DNA of 64,000 nucleotides from Flavobacteriales bacterium (GCA_016700415.1 CP065018.1:2114001-2178000); one strand, 5' to 3'; shown: positions 43,289 to 51,783, numbered from the stretch's first letter. The notes: a model not told the origin generated them from the letters alone. Numbers and translations: made by a program.

Positions 43289-43465
43289 CTACCACTCACC
43301 GCGCCATTGTCGTTGCAGTTCTACTGGGTCAACCTCCTCCTTCAACACTCCGACATACTTGTACACGTCAACCGCTTTCCTAAGCTTCCTTTTGCCCGTG
43401 TGCAGCTTGTTCATAAGCAACCTAATCCGCTGCCGTGACATGCCTCGTTTGATGACGACCATCAT
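43289..43465 (-). CDS. Orphan type II antitoxin-like small protein
   Basis: 58 residues, ATG at 43465 (a second ATG follows directly), stop TAG at 43289. The basic N-terminal part (VVIKRGMSRQRIRLLMNKLH) is followed by RKAVDVYKYVGVLKEEVDP and ELQRQWRGEW. The C-terminal pattern KYxGxxK...DPxxxQxxxRxEW is the toxin-binding tail common in small VapB-like Bacteroidota antitoxins that pair with PIN-domain toxins. No toxin gene follows; the next frame is the membrane protein. Function as an antitoxin is inference. Confidence 0.62.
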   Translation of the reverse strand: MMVVIKRGMSRQRIRLLMNKLHTGKRKLRKAVDVYKYVGVLKEEVDPVELQRQWRGEW

Positions 43466-43504
43466 TGCTCAAAGATATGGGACCCTCCCAACGACCAATT
43501 GCCG

Positions 43505-43615
43505 GAAATGCTTGTCCACAGATTACACAGATGGCCACAGATGCTGCTGGTGTTGGCAACAGCCAACCGAGAAAGCCGCAGAAAGAGTTCCTCTGTGCTC
43601 TCTGCGCCTCTGTGG
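43505..43615. repeat. CACAGAT/CACAGAG composite repeat after the S9 peptidase gene
   Basis: Left part CCACAGATTACACAGATGGC and CCACAGATG; right part CTCTGTGCTCTCTGCGCCTC then TGTGGTGAAC up to the peptidase stop at 43621. Same end motif as the element at 34282-34468. Confidence 0.6.
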
Positions 43616-43620
43616 TGAAC

Positions 43621-45714
43621 CTATTTCCCCCTGTCTCCGATATACTTCGCCAGCCAATCAAAGACCGTCTTGTGCCACATCATGGAGTTCTGAGGCTTCA
43701 GCACCCAGTGGTTTTCATCGGGGAAACGCAGGAACTCCGAGTCGATGCCCTTGGCCTGGCAAGCCGTGAATGCGCCGATGCCTTGAGAGAGTGGGATCCG
43801 GTAGTCCTTGTCGGAATGGATCACCAGCATCGGCACGGTCCAGTCCTTCGCGTGCATCATCGGATTGAACTTGTCGTATTGCGCCGGGTCTTTGAACACG
43901 TCGCTGCCGTTCTCCCAGTTGTCGAACCACAGCTCCTCCGTGGAATAGCCCATGGCGCGGGTGTCGAACACGCCGTCGTGCGTCACCAAACATTTCCAAG
44001 GCTCCTTCCATTTGCCAGCGATCCAGTCAACCATGTAGCCTCCGTAGGAAGCGCCCAAGGCCGCCGCACGATCACCGTCCAGGAAGGGGTAAGTCTTCAA
44101 CGCATACGTCCAGCCTTTCTGCAGGTCCTCCAGCGGACGGTCGCCCCAATGCGTCGAGATCGCATCGGTGAATGCCTGCCCATAGCCCGTGGAGCCATGG
44201 AAGTCGATCATCACCACCGCGTAACCCGCGCCTGCGTACGTCTGCGGGTTCCACCGGAAGCTCCAGGAATCACCGAAGCTGCCTTGCGGGCCGCCATGGA
44301 TCAGGAAGGCAACCGGATACTTTTTGCCTTCCACGTAACCGACCGGCTTGATCACATAGCCATGCACGGTCTCGTTGTTCCAGCCGGGGAAGTTGAACTG
44401 CTCATACTTCCCGAACTCGAGGTTTTTCAGGACCGCATCCACAGATGTCAAATTCACGGCATCCACGTCGATCAGCTTGGCCTTCGGCTTGGCGGCATAC
44501 AGCAGCGAAGGATTGTTCAGCCCGCTCTTCAGGAATACGAATCCCTTCGGCGTTTCGAAGAAGGCATCCATGTGGCCGTCCTTGGACATCGGCGTAACGG
44601 TGCCGGTCTTCAGGTCCACCTTGAACAGCAGCGTATTGCCGACATTTCCCGCTACCACATAGAGGCTCTTGCCGTCGGCGCTCCATTTCATGTCGTCCAC
44701 GCTGCGGTCCCAATCGCCCGCCACCGTGGTCACTTTGCCGGAAGCATCGCGGAGTTGGATCCAGAAGCGGTCGGCTTCGAAGCCGGGGCGTTTCATGACC
44801 TTGTAGGCGAGCGTCTTGCCATCCGGCGACATGCGTGGTGAAGCGTCCCAGGCCTTGTTGCTCTCCGTGAGGTTGGTGATCGCGCCACCGGAAACCGGCA
44901 CGCTGTACACATCGAAGTTGGTGCTCCACGGCTCGGTCTTTCCGGCCAAGCGGGCGCTGAAGTACACGGTCTTTGAATCCGGGGAAATTGAGTAATCACC
45001 TTCATCACCCCAAGGCATCGAAGGCACATCACCATCGAAGCCGTCCGTCAATGCGACAGGTGGGGCATCGCCTTCCAGCGGCCGGTAGAACAAGTGGTTG
45101 CGTGTGCCATCGCTCCACGTATCCCAGTGGCGGATGAAGAGCTTGGTGTAGAGGTCGCCCGTGGATTTGTCCGCCTTGCGCGCTTCATTCCTCTTCACCG
45201 TGCAAGCAATTTCATCGCCCTTGCATTCCGGGAAAACGGCCAGCGAGAACACCAGTCCCTTTCCGTCGGGCGTGATGCGATAGGAACCGATGTCCAACGG
45301 CAGCCGCGTCACTTGCGTGGAGGTGGCACCGTTCACGTCGGTCTTCCAGAGTTGTGATGATCCGCCTTCGCCACGAGAAGAAAGAAAGTAGATCGTCTTG
45401 CCGTCGGGGCTCCAGGTCGCACCGCTCGCTCCACCTTCGGAAACAGTCAACTTCACCTCAGGCACTGCGGGCTTTGTAAGATCTTTCAACCAGAGCGTGC
45501 TCACACCCTTGTTCGCTTCCATATCGGTAGCGCGCACATTGAACACGGCAAAGTGGCCGCTGGGGTCAACGCTGAGTCCGCTCATGCGATCAAGCATGAG
45601 CATCTCCTTATAGGTGAAAGGCGTCATGGTTTGGGCGAAGGAGGTTCCGCAGAGGAGGGCTAGTGCGCCAAGCTGCAGGCTTCGCAGGGTACGGGAAAAT
45701 GAATAGTGGTTCAT
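43621..45714 (-). CDS. S9 family serine peptidase (dipeptidyl/acylaminoacyl-peptidase type), secreted
   Basis: 697 residues from MNHYSFSRTLRSLQLGALAL (ATG 45714), signal peptide ending ...GTSFAQ. The N-terminal two-thirds form a WD40-like beta propeller (GHFAVFNVRATDMEANKG, SPDGKTIYFLSSRGEGGSS, RMSPDGKTLAYKVMKRP). The C-terminal alpha/beta-hydrolase domain has the nucleophile in AALGASYGGYMVDW, Asp in LVIHSDKDYRIPL and His in FPDENHWVLKPQNS. It probably degrades peptides in the periplasm. Monocistronic. Confidence 0.94.
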   Translation of the reverse strand: MNHYSFSRTLRSLQLGALALLCGTSFAQTMTPFTYKEMLMLDRMSGLSVDPSGHFAVFNVRATDMEANKGVSTLWLKDLTKPAVPEVKLTVSEGGASGATWSPDGKTIYFLSSRGEGGSSQLWKTDVNGATSTQVTRLPLDIGSYRITPDGKGLVFSLAVFPECKGDEIACTVKRNEARKADKSTGDLYTKLFIRHWDTWSDGTRNHLFYRPLEGDAPPVALTDGFDGDVPSMPWGDEGDYSISPDSKTVYFSARLAGKTEPWSTNFDVYSVPVSGGAITNLTESNKAWDASPRMSPDGKTLAYKVMKRPGFEADRFWIQLRDASGKVTTVAGDWDRSVDDMKWSADGKSLYVVAGNVGNTLLFKVDLKTGTVTPMSKDGHMDAFFETPKGFVFLKSGLNNPSLLYAAKPKAKLIDVDAVNLTSVDAVLKNLEFGKYEQFNFPGWNNETVHGYVIKPVGYVEGKKYPVAFLIHGGPQGSFGDSWSFRWNPQTYAGAGYAVVMIDFHGSTGYGQAFTDAISTHWGDRPLEDLQKGWTYALKTYPFLDGDRAAALGASYGGYMVDWIAGKWKEPWKCLVTHDGVFDTRAMGYSTEELWFDNWENGSDVFKDPAQYDKFNPMMHAKDWTVPMLVIHSDKDYRIPLSQGIGAFTACQAKGIDSEFLRFPDENHWVLKPQNSMMWHKTVFDWLAKYIGDRGK

Positions 45715-45829
45715 GGTTGGCGTGTCGCGCATTTTTGAGCCTTATGGGTCGCCGCACGAAGATCGCAAAGTAAGTTGCATGGGGATCTGTTCAAACCCTA
45801 CCTTGGATTCGCAACCACCGCATCTTTCC

Positions 45830-46354
45830 ATGTTCTCCAGCCGTACCCTACCACTCTTGCTGATCGCGTTCTGCCTGTTCGCAGCCTGCAGGAAGGAGAC
45901 GAAAGGCGACGGCGGTGCCGGCATCATCCTCGGCCAGCACTTGCAATTGTCCGTGGATAGCCTTTGCGTGCAGGCCCCGAACATCTTCACGCCGAACGGG
46001 GACGGCATGAATGATGTCTTCGTTGTCATACCTCGGAATGACAACGCATTCAGTCTCATCATCCGGAATGAGGCGGACAGCGTGGTCTTCTCCACATCCA
46101 ACTGGTACCATGCCTGGAACGGGATCGACCCCACGGTCAACGGCAGCGTGCCGACCGCTGGCCGGTACCACTACTTCATCAACGTCATCGGAACATCGGA
46201 TGCGCAACTCTCCGGCAACTACGTAATCTACGTGGTGACCGACCACACCTCGCCTTGTTTCAGCACACAGGTTCCACCGGTGTTCGGCGATCAGTTCGAT
46301 CCGCGTCAATGCGGGCCTGTCTATCCGAGCAACGATGTGGTTTGTGTGTGGTGA
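45830..46354 (+). CDS. Small lipoprotein carrying a gliding-motility-type domain
   Basis: 174 residues from MFSSRTLPLLLIAFCLFAAC; the lipobox FAAC predicts a lipidated Cys at residue 20. Residues 48-140 match the gliding-motility-associated C-terminal domain: APNIFTPNGDGMNDVFVVIP, SNWYHAWNGIDP, then AGRYHYFINVIG. A further 35-40 residues with two Cys follow (SPCFSTQVPPVFGDQFDPRQ). In large T9SS cargo this domain is the secretion signal; here it is nearly the whole protein and is not quite at the end, so the role is unclear. Divergent from the S9 peptidase gene. Confidence 0.82.
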   Translation: MFSSRTLPLLLIAFCLFAACRKETKGDGGAGIILGQHLQLSVDSLCVQAPNIFTPNGDGMNDVFVVIPRNDNAFSLIIRNEADSVVFSTSNWYHAWNGIDPTVNGSVPTAGRYHYFINVIGTSDAQLSGNYVIYVVTDHTSPCFSTQVPPVFGDQFDPRQCGPVYPSNDVVCVW

Positions 46355-46388
46355 GGCTCGTGGCCACAGTTAGCCCGCGCCATTCGGT

Positions 46389-47507
46389 TCACCCCAAAAA
46401 CCGCTCAAAAGTCCCGTTGTTGATCACCTCGAAGGTGGCCTTCGGATAGGCATCTGTGAAGGTCTGCGGGGGGCGCGCCTTCGCTTTGGGCGACCACTTG
46501 ATCTCCATGGCGCGCAACTTTCCGTTGTTCTCCTCTATCAGATCGATCTCCTGCTGCTGCACGGTGCGCCAATAGTAGAGCCGCGCTCCGGTGTCCGCGT
46601 AGATGTTACGCTTGTGCAATTCGGACACGATGAAATTCTCCCAGAGAGCGCCGGCATCCTGACGTTGGATGAAAGGGGATCGATCGCCGATCACCGCATT
46701 GCGGATGCCATTGTCCCAGAAGTAGACCTTCTGCTTTGAACGTAGCTCGGTGCGGAGGTTCCTGCTGAACGGCCCGACACGGAACACAATGTAACTCTGC
46801 TCCAGATACTGGACGTACTGTTCGGCGGTCTTCATGTCGATACCCACCGTGCGGGCCACCTCGCTCATGGAAACCTCCTGCCCCACCTGCCAGGCCAAGG
46901 CGCGCAGCAGATCAACCAAGGCGCGTGGTTTGCGGATCCCCGTCAGCGCCAGGATATCCTTGAACAGATAGCTGTCCGCGAGTTCGCGCAACACCCGGTC
47001 GCGGTCGGCTTCCGCCGTAAGCACCTCCGGGTACGTGCCCGAGATCAGGACCTCCTTCAGCTTTCCACGGGCGGTGAGCAGGCCGTTGTGCTGCACCAGC
47101 TCCTTCCATGTGATCGGAAAGAGATGACAGGTCCACTTGCGACCGGTCAACGGCTCTTGGATCCGGTTGTTCAGCTCCAGTGCCGAAGAACCGGAGAGGA
47201 TGACCTTTATGCCAAGCTCATCGATCATCATCTTCGCCGTAAGCCCCACGCCATCGATGCGTTGCGCTTCGTCGATCACCACCACGGATGCGTTGCCAAG
47301 CAGCTGTTTCAGTTCTTCTTGGCCCACGTCCGTCAAGGCGCGTTGAGCGGCAGGATCATCTCCGTTGAAGCGGACCACCGCAGGCAGTTCCCGCGTCAAT
47401 TCGTTGATCAAGGTGGTCTTTCCCGTTTGCCGGGCGCCGAGGAGCACAATGGCTTTTTTCCCCTTCAACCGCTGCCGAAGTTCCGGAAGTAGCGTGCGCT
47501 CGATCAT
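46389..47507 (-). CDS. AAA family ATPase with DUF4143 domain
   Basis: 372 residues from the ATG at 47507 (MIERTLLPELRQRLKGKKAI); a TTG at 47531 is the alternative. Walker A is GARQTGKTTLIN (about residue 25), Walker B VVIDEAQRIDG, followed by ILSGSSALELNNRIQEPLTG. The C-terminal DUF4143 part has MKTAEQYVQYLEQSYIVFRV, KQKVYFWDNGIRNAVIGDRS and a PD-(D/E)XK-like strand LYYWRTVQQQEIDLIEENNG. These ATPases are abundant, often laterally moved genes of unknown role. It stands alone and convergent with the lipoprotein gene. Confidence 0.93.
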   Translation of the reverse strand: MIERTLLPELRQRLKGKKAIVLLGARQTGKTTLINELTRELPAVVRFNGDDPAAQRALTDVGQEELKQLLGNASVVVIDEAQRIDGVGLTAKMMIDELGIKVILSGSSALELNNRIQEPLTGRKWTCHLFPITWKELVQHNGLLTARGKLKEVLISGTYPEVLTAEADRDRVLRELADSYLFKDILALTGIRKPRALVDLLRALAWQVGQEVSMSEVARTVGIDMKTAEQYVQYLEQSYIVFRVGPFSRNLRTELRSKQKVYFWDNGIRNAVIGDRSPFIQRQDAGALWENFIVSELHKRNIYADTGARLYYWRTVQQQEIDLIEENNGKLRAMEIKWSPKAKARPPQTFTDAYPKATFEVINNGTFERFLG

Positions 47508-47642
47508 GTTTTTGAGGATTGTATTCTGCAAATATCATGATTTTCTCGGAATACGTTCCTTGAATATCGAAATGTAAAGGCAGTGAAAATGGTGAGGTTG
47601 ATCAAGACGGCGGGGCTAAACTGTGCTCGCTGTTCCTACCGT

Positions 47643-48017
47643 TCAACTCTTCCTCGGCGCTTTCTTCCGCTTCGCCTTCTTCCCCTTAGGCGGAAGCGTG
47701 AGCACATGCTCCAGCGAAAGCTTCACCCACTTCTCCATGGCCTTGCGGCTTTCCACGGCTTCCGCGTCCACAAAGAGAAAGCCTTTGGTATCACCCTTCC
47801 CGAACGTGATCGGCTTCGCTCCCGGCCATTCACCCACCTCCTCATGACGCGCGCTGTTGAAGCGGACCATGAAATCCCCCTTGTTGGTAATGCCCACGGC
47901 CATGTTGCCATTCACCATGAAGGCCACACCGCCGAACATTTTTACGGTCTCCGCTTGCACACCTTGCGACAAAATCACATCGGCGATGCGGAATTCGAAC
48001 TGCGGGTCGTAGGCCAT
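47643..48017 (-). CDS. TfoX/Sxy N-terminal domain protein
   Basis: 124 residues. The TfoX-N fold is shown by VQAETVKMFGGVAFMVNGNM, AVGITNKGDFMVRF and KGFLFVDAEAVESRKAMEKW. It ends in a very basic tail (PPKGKKAKRKKAPRKS). TfoX proteins regulate competence in gammaproteobacteria; the Bacteroidota single-domain versions are uncharacterised, though a dprA gene lies 12 kb away. Confidence 0.88.
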   Translation of the reverse strand: MAYDPQFEFRIADVILSQGVQAETVKMFGGVAFMVNGNMAVGITNKGDFMVRFNSARHEEVGEWPGAKPITFGKGDTKGFLFVDAEAVESRKAMEKWVKLSLEHVLTLPPKGKKAKRKKAPRKS

Positions 48018-48134
48018 TGGTTTCGATTAGCTAATTAGCAGATGTGACGATCAGCTGATGATGAGTTCGCAGATGAAGTCGTTAATGCGGCCATCAGCTA
48101 ATCAACTGATCCTTCTTCTCATCAGCTGATCGGA
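48018..48134. repeat. AGCTGAT/AGCTAAT-rich inverted repeat region
   Basis: GATCAGCTGATGATGAG (about 48051) is repeated in inverted form near 48110-48131 (CATCAGCTGATC), with ATTAGCTAATTAGCAGATG and CATCAGCTAATCAACTGATC in addition. It lies between the tfoX-like gene and dusB and can fold into hairpins. Confidence 0.55.
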
Positions 48135-49121
48135 TCATGCTGCGATCGCAAACTGCACCCGCACCATCTCCAACAGCTCCAGCACGATGCGCGGATCGTT
48201 CTCCGTCACCAGCTTCATGCGGTGCTCCTTGAAATTCGGGAGGCCCTTGAAGTAGTTGGTGTAGTGGCGGCGCATCTCCACCACGCCCTCGTGGTCGCCT
48301 TTCCAGAGGAGGCTGCGCTCGAAGTGTTCGCGGGCGGCGTCCACGCGGTCGTCTATCGTGGGCGGGGCCAAGTGCTCGCCTGTAGCGAAGAAGTGTTTGA
48401 TCTGGTTGAAGATCCAGGGCGCACCGATGCTGGCCCGGCCGATCATCAGGCCGTCCACGCCGTAGCGGTTGCGGTATTCCAGCGCTTTCTCCGGTGAATC
48501 GATGTCGCCGTTGCCGAAGATGGGGATGTGGATGCGCGGGTTGTTCTTCACCTCACCGATCAAGGTCCAGTCCGCGGGGCCTTTGTAGAGCTGTGCACGC
48601 GTGCGGCCGTGGATGCTGAGCCCTTGGATGCCGACATCCTGCAGGCGCTCGGCCACCTCCATGATGTTCTTCGTCTGATCACTCCAGCCCAAGCGCGTCT
48701 TCACGGTGACGGGCAACTTCACGGCTTTCACAACCTTCTCCGTAAGGCGCACCATCTTGTCCACGTCCTGCAAGAGGCAGGCTCCGGCGCCTTTGTTCAC
48801 CACCTTGTTCACCGGGCATCCGTAGTTGATGTCGATGAGCTCAGGGCCGGCGCGCTCGGCAATGCGGGCGGCCTCTTCCATGGCATCCTCGCTGCCGCCA
48901 AAAAGCTGGATCCCCACGGGGCGTTCATCCGGGAAGATGTCCAGCTTTTTCATGCCCTTCGCCGCTTGGCGGATCAGCCCTTCACTGCTGATGAACTCGG
49001 TGTACATCAGGTCGGCACCGTGCTTTTTACAGAGCGCACGGAAGGGCGGATCGCTCACGTCCTCCATGGGAGCGAGGAGCAGCGGGAAATCGCCGAGTTC
49101 TATGGGACCGATGCGGGGCAT
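48135..49121 (-). CDS. dusB: tRNA-dihydrouridine synthase
   Basis: 328 residues. FMN-dependent TIM-barrel motifs: LLLAPMEDVSDPPFRALCKK, the catalytic region ELIDINYGCPVNKVVNKGAG with CLL, VKTRLGWSDQTKN, LSIHGRTRAQLYKGPADWTL and DGLMIGRASIGAPWIFNQIK. It reduces uridines in the tRNA D-loop. DusB is the usual Bacteroidota form; the exact site specificity is inferred. A TAAATTCG -7 (49135-49142) sits 14 bp upstream. Confidence 0.94.
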   Translation of the reverse strand: MPRIGPIELGDFPLLLAPMEDVSDPPFRALCKKHGADLMYTEFISSEGLIRQAAKGMKKLDIFPDERPVGIQLFGGSEDAMEEAARIAERAGPELIDINYGCPVNKVVNKGAGACLLQDVDKMVRLTEKVVKAVKLPVTVKTRLGWSDQTKNIMEVAERLQDVGIQGLSIHGRTRAQLYKGPADWTLIGEVKNNPRIHIPIFGNGDIDSPEKALEYRNRYGVDGLMIGRASIGAPWIFNQIKHFFATGEHLAPPTIDDRVDAAREHFERSLLWKGDHEGVVEMRRHYTNYFKGLPNFKEHRMKLVTENDPRIVLELLEMVRVQFAIAA

Positions 49122-49327
49122 GGGGAAACGGCTGCGAATTTACGGACTTGAGGGGTGGTCGGACAGGTTTTACTTAGGGTCTCCGTTTCGGGAACCTGAG
49201 AACACCTGTCTTGCATTGTTTGACAGGATTTCAGGATTGCCAGGATCGCCCCCGTGGGGCCTTTGGGACGGGACGGACCGACGGGGCAGGATTTCAGGAT
49301 CGGCTCTGTTAGACCCATCTGTAATGA
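49122..49327. other. Non-coding stretch with CAGGATT repeats
   Basis: Holds the dusB promoter and two copies of a CAGGATTTCAGGAT motif (about 49225 and 49282), another short-period dispersed-type repeat. No gene is supported. Together with the tandem array it makes up the 730-bp gene-free stretch before tRNA-Ser. Confidence 0.5.
49135..49142 (-). promoter_or_regulatory. -7 element of dusB
   Basis: TAAATTCG on the minus strand, matching TAnnTTCG, with a leader of about 8-14 nt. Confidence 0.4.
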
Positions 49328-49795
49328 AGGGATTGCGCGAGGCGCGCTTTCCCGCCGTATGGCGGAGGAGGCCTCAACGCTGCGGCCGCTTTGCGGCCTC
49401 TGGTCCCAAAGCCTGAAAATTGGTGCTTGGAGCTAGCTCCGCCGAAAAAAACATAGAGAGGGATTGCGCGAGGTGCGCTTTCCCTAAGGGGGTGGCTTCA
49501 ACGCTGCGGCCGCTTTGCGGCCTCTGGTCCCAAGTCTGAAAATTGGTGCTTGGAGCTAGCTCCGCCGAAAAAAATCTATAGAGGGATTGCGCGAGGCGCG
49601 CTTTCCCAGAGGGGGTGGCTTCAACGCTGCGGCCGCTTTGCGGCCTCTGGTCCCAAGTCTGAAAATTGGTGCTTGGAGCTAGCTCCGCCGAAAAAAACCT
49701 ATAGAGGGATTGCGCGAGGCGCGCTTTCCCAGAGGGGGTGGCTTCAACGCTGCGGCCGCTTTGCGGCCTCTGGTCCCAAAGCCTCAAGAAAAGGC
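49328..49795. repeat. Tandem array, four units of about 123-131 bp
   Basis: Units start at 49328, 49459, 49582 and 49705 with AGGGATTGCGCGAGG. Units 2 and 3 are 123 bp and almost identical; unit 1 is 131 bp; unit 4 diverges in its last third. Each holds GGCCGCTTTGCGGCC, a small hairpin, and all but the last hold GGAGCTAGCTCC. Because 123 is a multiple of 3, open frames run through the array on both strands, but they are Cys-poor, low-information and have no start context. Confidence 0.9.
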
Positions 49796-49833
49796 TTCGA
49801 GCGAGCTCGGCCTTTTCTTGAGGCTTTGGGACC
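49772..49833. repeat. Perfect 24-bp inverted repeat beside tRNA-Ser
   Basis: The arms at 49772-49795 and 49810-49833 are perfect complements (GGTCCCAAAGCCTCAAG...). The 14-bp loop contains CGAG/CTCG. The palindrome continues imperfectly outward to about 49745 and 49856, so the right arm meets the tRNA 3' end. It may also terminate the tRNA transcript. Confidence 0.85.
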
Positions 49834-49853
49834 GCCCGCTGCGCGGGCAGCGT

Positions 49854-49941
49854 TGGCGGAGAAGGAGGGATTCGAACCCCCGTTACCTTTCAGTAAACAC
49901 ACTTTCCAGGCGTGCGCCTTAAACCACTCGGCCACTTCTCC
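49854..49941 (-). tRNA. tRNA-Ser (anticodon GGA)
   Basis: Class II tRNA. Acceptor stem GGAGAAG (49935-49941) pairs with CTTCTCC (49858-49864), discriminator G at 49857, and CCA is encoded at 49854-49856. The D arm is GCCGAGTGGTTTAAGGC, the anticodon stem-loop CACGC-CTGGAAA-GTGTG gives anticodon GGA, followed by a long variable arm and T loop GGTTCGAATCC. Confidence 0.97.
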
Positions 49942-49990
49942 AATACGCCACATCCGGGGATGCGGGCCGCGAATGTAACAAGGCCGCGCC

Positions 49991-51019
49991 TTACTGAGCA
50001 GCAATTTCACCGCAGAGTGCCTCGCCCATGGCCCGCATCACCTCTTCCGGGCCAAAGCCTTGGCCCAGGAGAAACATCAATTTGGTGATGGCAGCTTCAG
50101 TGGTCATATCCATTCCGCTTACCACGCCCATCTCCGCAAAAGCCCGGCTGGTCTCATAGCGCCCCTGCTCCACACGTCCGCCCACGCACTGGGTGACGTT
50201 CACCAGTATGAGGCCGCGCTGCCTGGCTTCACGGAGCACGTCGAGAAAATCCTTGTCCGTGGGCCCGTTGCCGCTGCCAAAGGTGGTGAGCACGGCGGCT
50301 TTCAGACCGGGGTCGTTCAGCAGCGCCTTCACCCAGGAGGCCCGGATCCCCGGGAACAGGCGGATCACGCCGATGCCATCGTCCATGTGCTTATGGACAC
50401 GCAATGGCCCAGTACGCCGGGGAAGCAGCGCAGCTTGGTCGTAACGGATATGGACACCTGCCTCGGCCAGCACGGGCCAATTCGGTGACCGGAAGGCTTC
50501 AAAGCGCTCCGCATGCACCTTCACCGTGCGGTTGCCACGGTAGAGGCTGTATTCGAAATAGATAGCCACTTCCGCCACTTTCGGCTTGCCGTTCTCCTTC
50601 GCTGCAGCGATCTCAATGGCCGTTAGGAGATTCTCTTTACCATCGGTCCGGATGGTGCCCAGCGGAAGCTGGCTGCCGGTGAGGATCACCGGCTTGGCCA
50701 GATCCTCCAGCAAGAAGCTGAGCGCACTGGCGGTATAGGCCATGGTATCACTGCCGTGCAACACCACGAAGCCATCGAATTCCGCGTAGCGCTTGCCGAT
50801 CGTTTCCGCAATGCGCACCCATTGGACAGGATGAATGTCACTGCTGTCGATGGGCGTGCCGAAGGACACTGTTTCCAGCGCGATGCCCATGCGTTCCAGC
50901 TCCGGCACCTGCTCCTCCAAGTGGTCCAGGTCCATGGCCTGGAGGATACCGCTTCGTGCATCGGCCACCATGCCGATGGTGCCACCGGTGTAGATCAATA
51001 AAACCTTGGGCGTGCTCAT
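49991..51019 (-). CDS. ansA: Type I L-asparaginase
   Basis: 342 residues from MSTPKVLLIYTGGTIGMVAD (ATG 51019). The first catalytic Thr lies in YTGGTIGM, the second in FVVLHGSDTMAYTASALSFL, with SSDIHPVQW and LTGSQLPLGTIRTDGKEN nearby, and VLTTFGSGNGPTDKDFLDVL later. No signal peptide, so the cytoplasmic type that converts asparagine to aspartate and ammonia. Its ATG overlaps the tatD stop by 4 bp, showing translational coupling. Confidence 0.95.
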   Translation of the reverse strand: MSTPKVLLIYTGGTIGMVADARSGILQAMDLDHLEEQVPELERMGIALETVSFGTPIDSSDIHPVQWVRIAETIGKRYAEFDGFVVLHGSDTMAYTASALSFLLEDLAKPVILTGSQLPLGTIRTDGKENLLTAIEIAAAKENGKPKVAEVAIYFEYSLYRGNRTVKVHAERFEAFRSPNWPVLAEAGVHIRYDQAALLPRRTGPLRVHKHMDDGIGVIRLFPGIRASWVKALLNDPGLKAAVLTTFGSGNGPTDKDFLDVLREARQRGLILVNVTQCVGGRVEQGRYETSRAFAEMGVVSGMDMTTEAAITKLMFLLGQGFGPEEVMRAMGEALCGEIAAQ

Positions 51020-51783
51020 TCGGCGAAGAGCATCTCCGCATTGGCGGTGGTAATACGCGCCACTTCTTCCATGGAGATGCCCACGGCGGCCGCGAGCGCT
51101 TCGGCGATCACCGGGATATAGCTGCTTTCGTTGCGCTTGCCGCGATTGGGCACCGGTGCCAAATAAGGCGCATCGGTCTCCAGCACGCAATGTGCGGCAC
51201 CGACCTCCGCCATGGTCTCCGCGAGACCGCCTTTCGGAAAGGTGATGACGCCGCCGATCCCGAGCATGAAGCCACCGACATCGATGATGCGCCTCGCCTC
51301 TTCCGCCGTGCCGGTGAAGCAATGGAAAACGCCTTTTAGGTGCTCATCCTTCTCCTCCTCAATGATCGCGATCGTTTCCTCGAAGCTCTCCCGGCAGTGG
51401 ATCACCACGGGCAACGCGAGTTCCTTGGCCCAGCGCACCTGCTGACGGAATGCGTCCTGCTGCTGCGTGAGCCAGGTCTTGTCCCAGTGCAGGTCGATGC
51501 CGACCTCACCCACGGCCCAGTAGCGGCCGGTGGCCAGCAGACGCTCCACCTCCGCCAGATCACGGCTTGGATCCTCTCCCACCGAGCACGGGTGAAGGCC
51601 CATCATGGGGAAGCAGGCCTCAGGAAATTGATCACAAATAGCATGCATGACCTCCACACTGGTGAGGTCGATGTTCGGGAGAAAGAGCTTGCGGACCCCC
51701 GCGTCCAAGGCGCGTTGCACCATTTCGGCGCGGTCGTTGTCAAACTGTTTGTGGTAGAGGTGGGCGTGCGTGTCGATGTACAT
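51016..51783 (-). CDS. TatD family metal-dependent hydrolase (deoxyribonuclease)
   Basis: 255 residues from MYIDTHAHLYHKQFDNDRAE (ATG 51783; an ATG at 51795 is possible). Metal ligands appear in DTHAHLY, GEVGIDLHWD, VVIHCRESFEETI, GVFHCFTGTAEEA and LETDAPYLAP. TatD proteins are TIM-barrel nucleases for DNA repair or turnover and D-aminoacyl-tRNA related roles; the exact substrate is unknown. First gene of a two-gene operon with asparaginase. Confidence 0.93.
   Translation of the reverse strand: MYIDTHAHLYHKQFDNDRAEMVQRALDAGVRKLFLPNIDLTSVEVMHAICDQFPEACFPMMGLHPCSVGEDPSRDLAEVERLLATGRYWAVGEVGIDLHWDKTWLTQQQDAFRQQVRWAKELALPVVIHCRESFEETIAIIEEEKDEHLKGVFHCFTGTAEEARRIIDVGGFMLGIGGVITFPKGGLAETMAEVGAAHCVLETDAPYLAPVPNRGKRNESSYIPVIAEALAAAVGISMEEVARITTANAEMLFAE

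Noticed and set aside
49328..49795. CRISPR array
   Set aside because: Units are contiguous copies of 123 bp with no unique spacers, and no cas genes are present. The adhesin repeats are coding and diverged, also not CRISPR.
49374..49978. Open frames through the 123-bp tandem array on both strands
   Set aside because: They exist because the unit length is a multiple of three; they have no plausible start, run into the tRNA gene and show no protein-like features.
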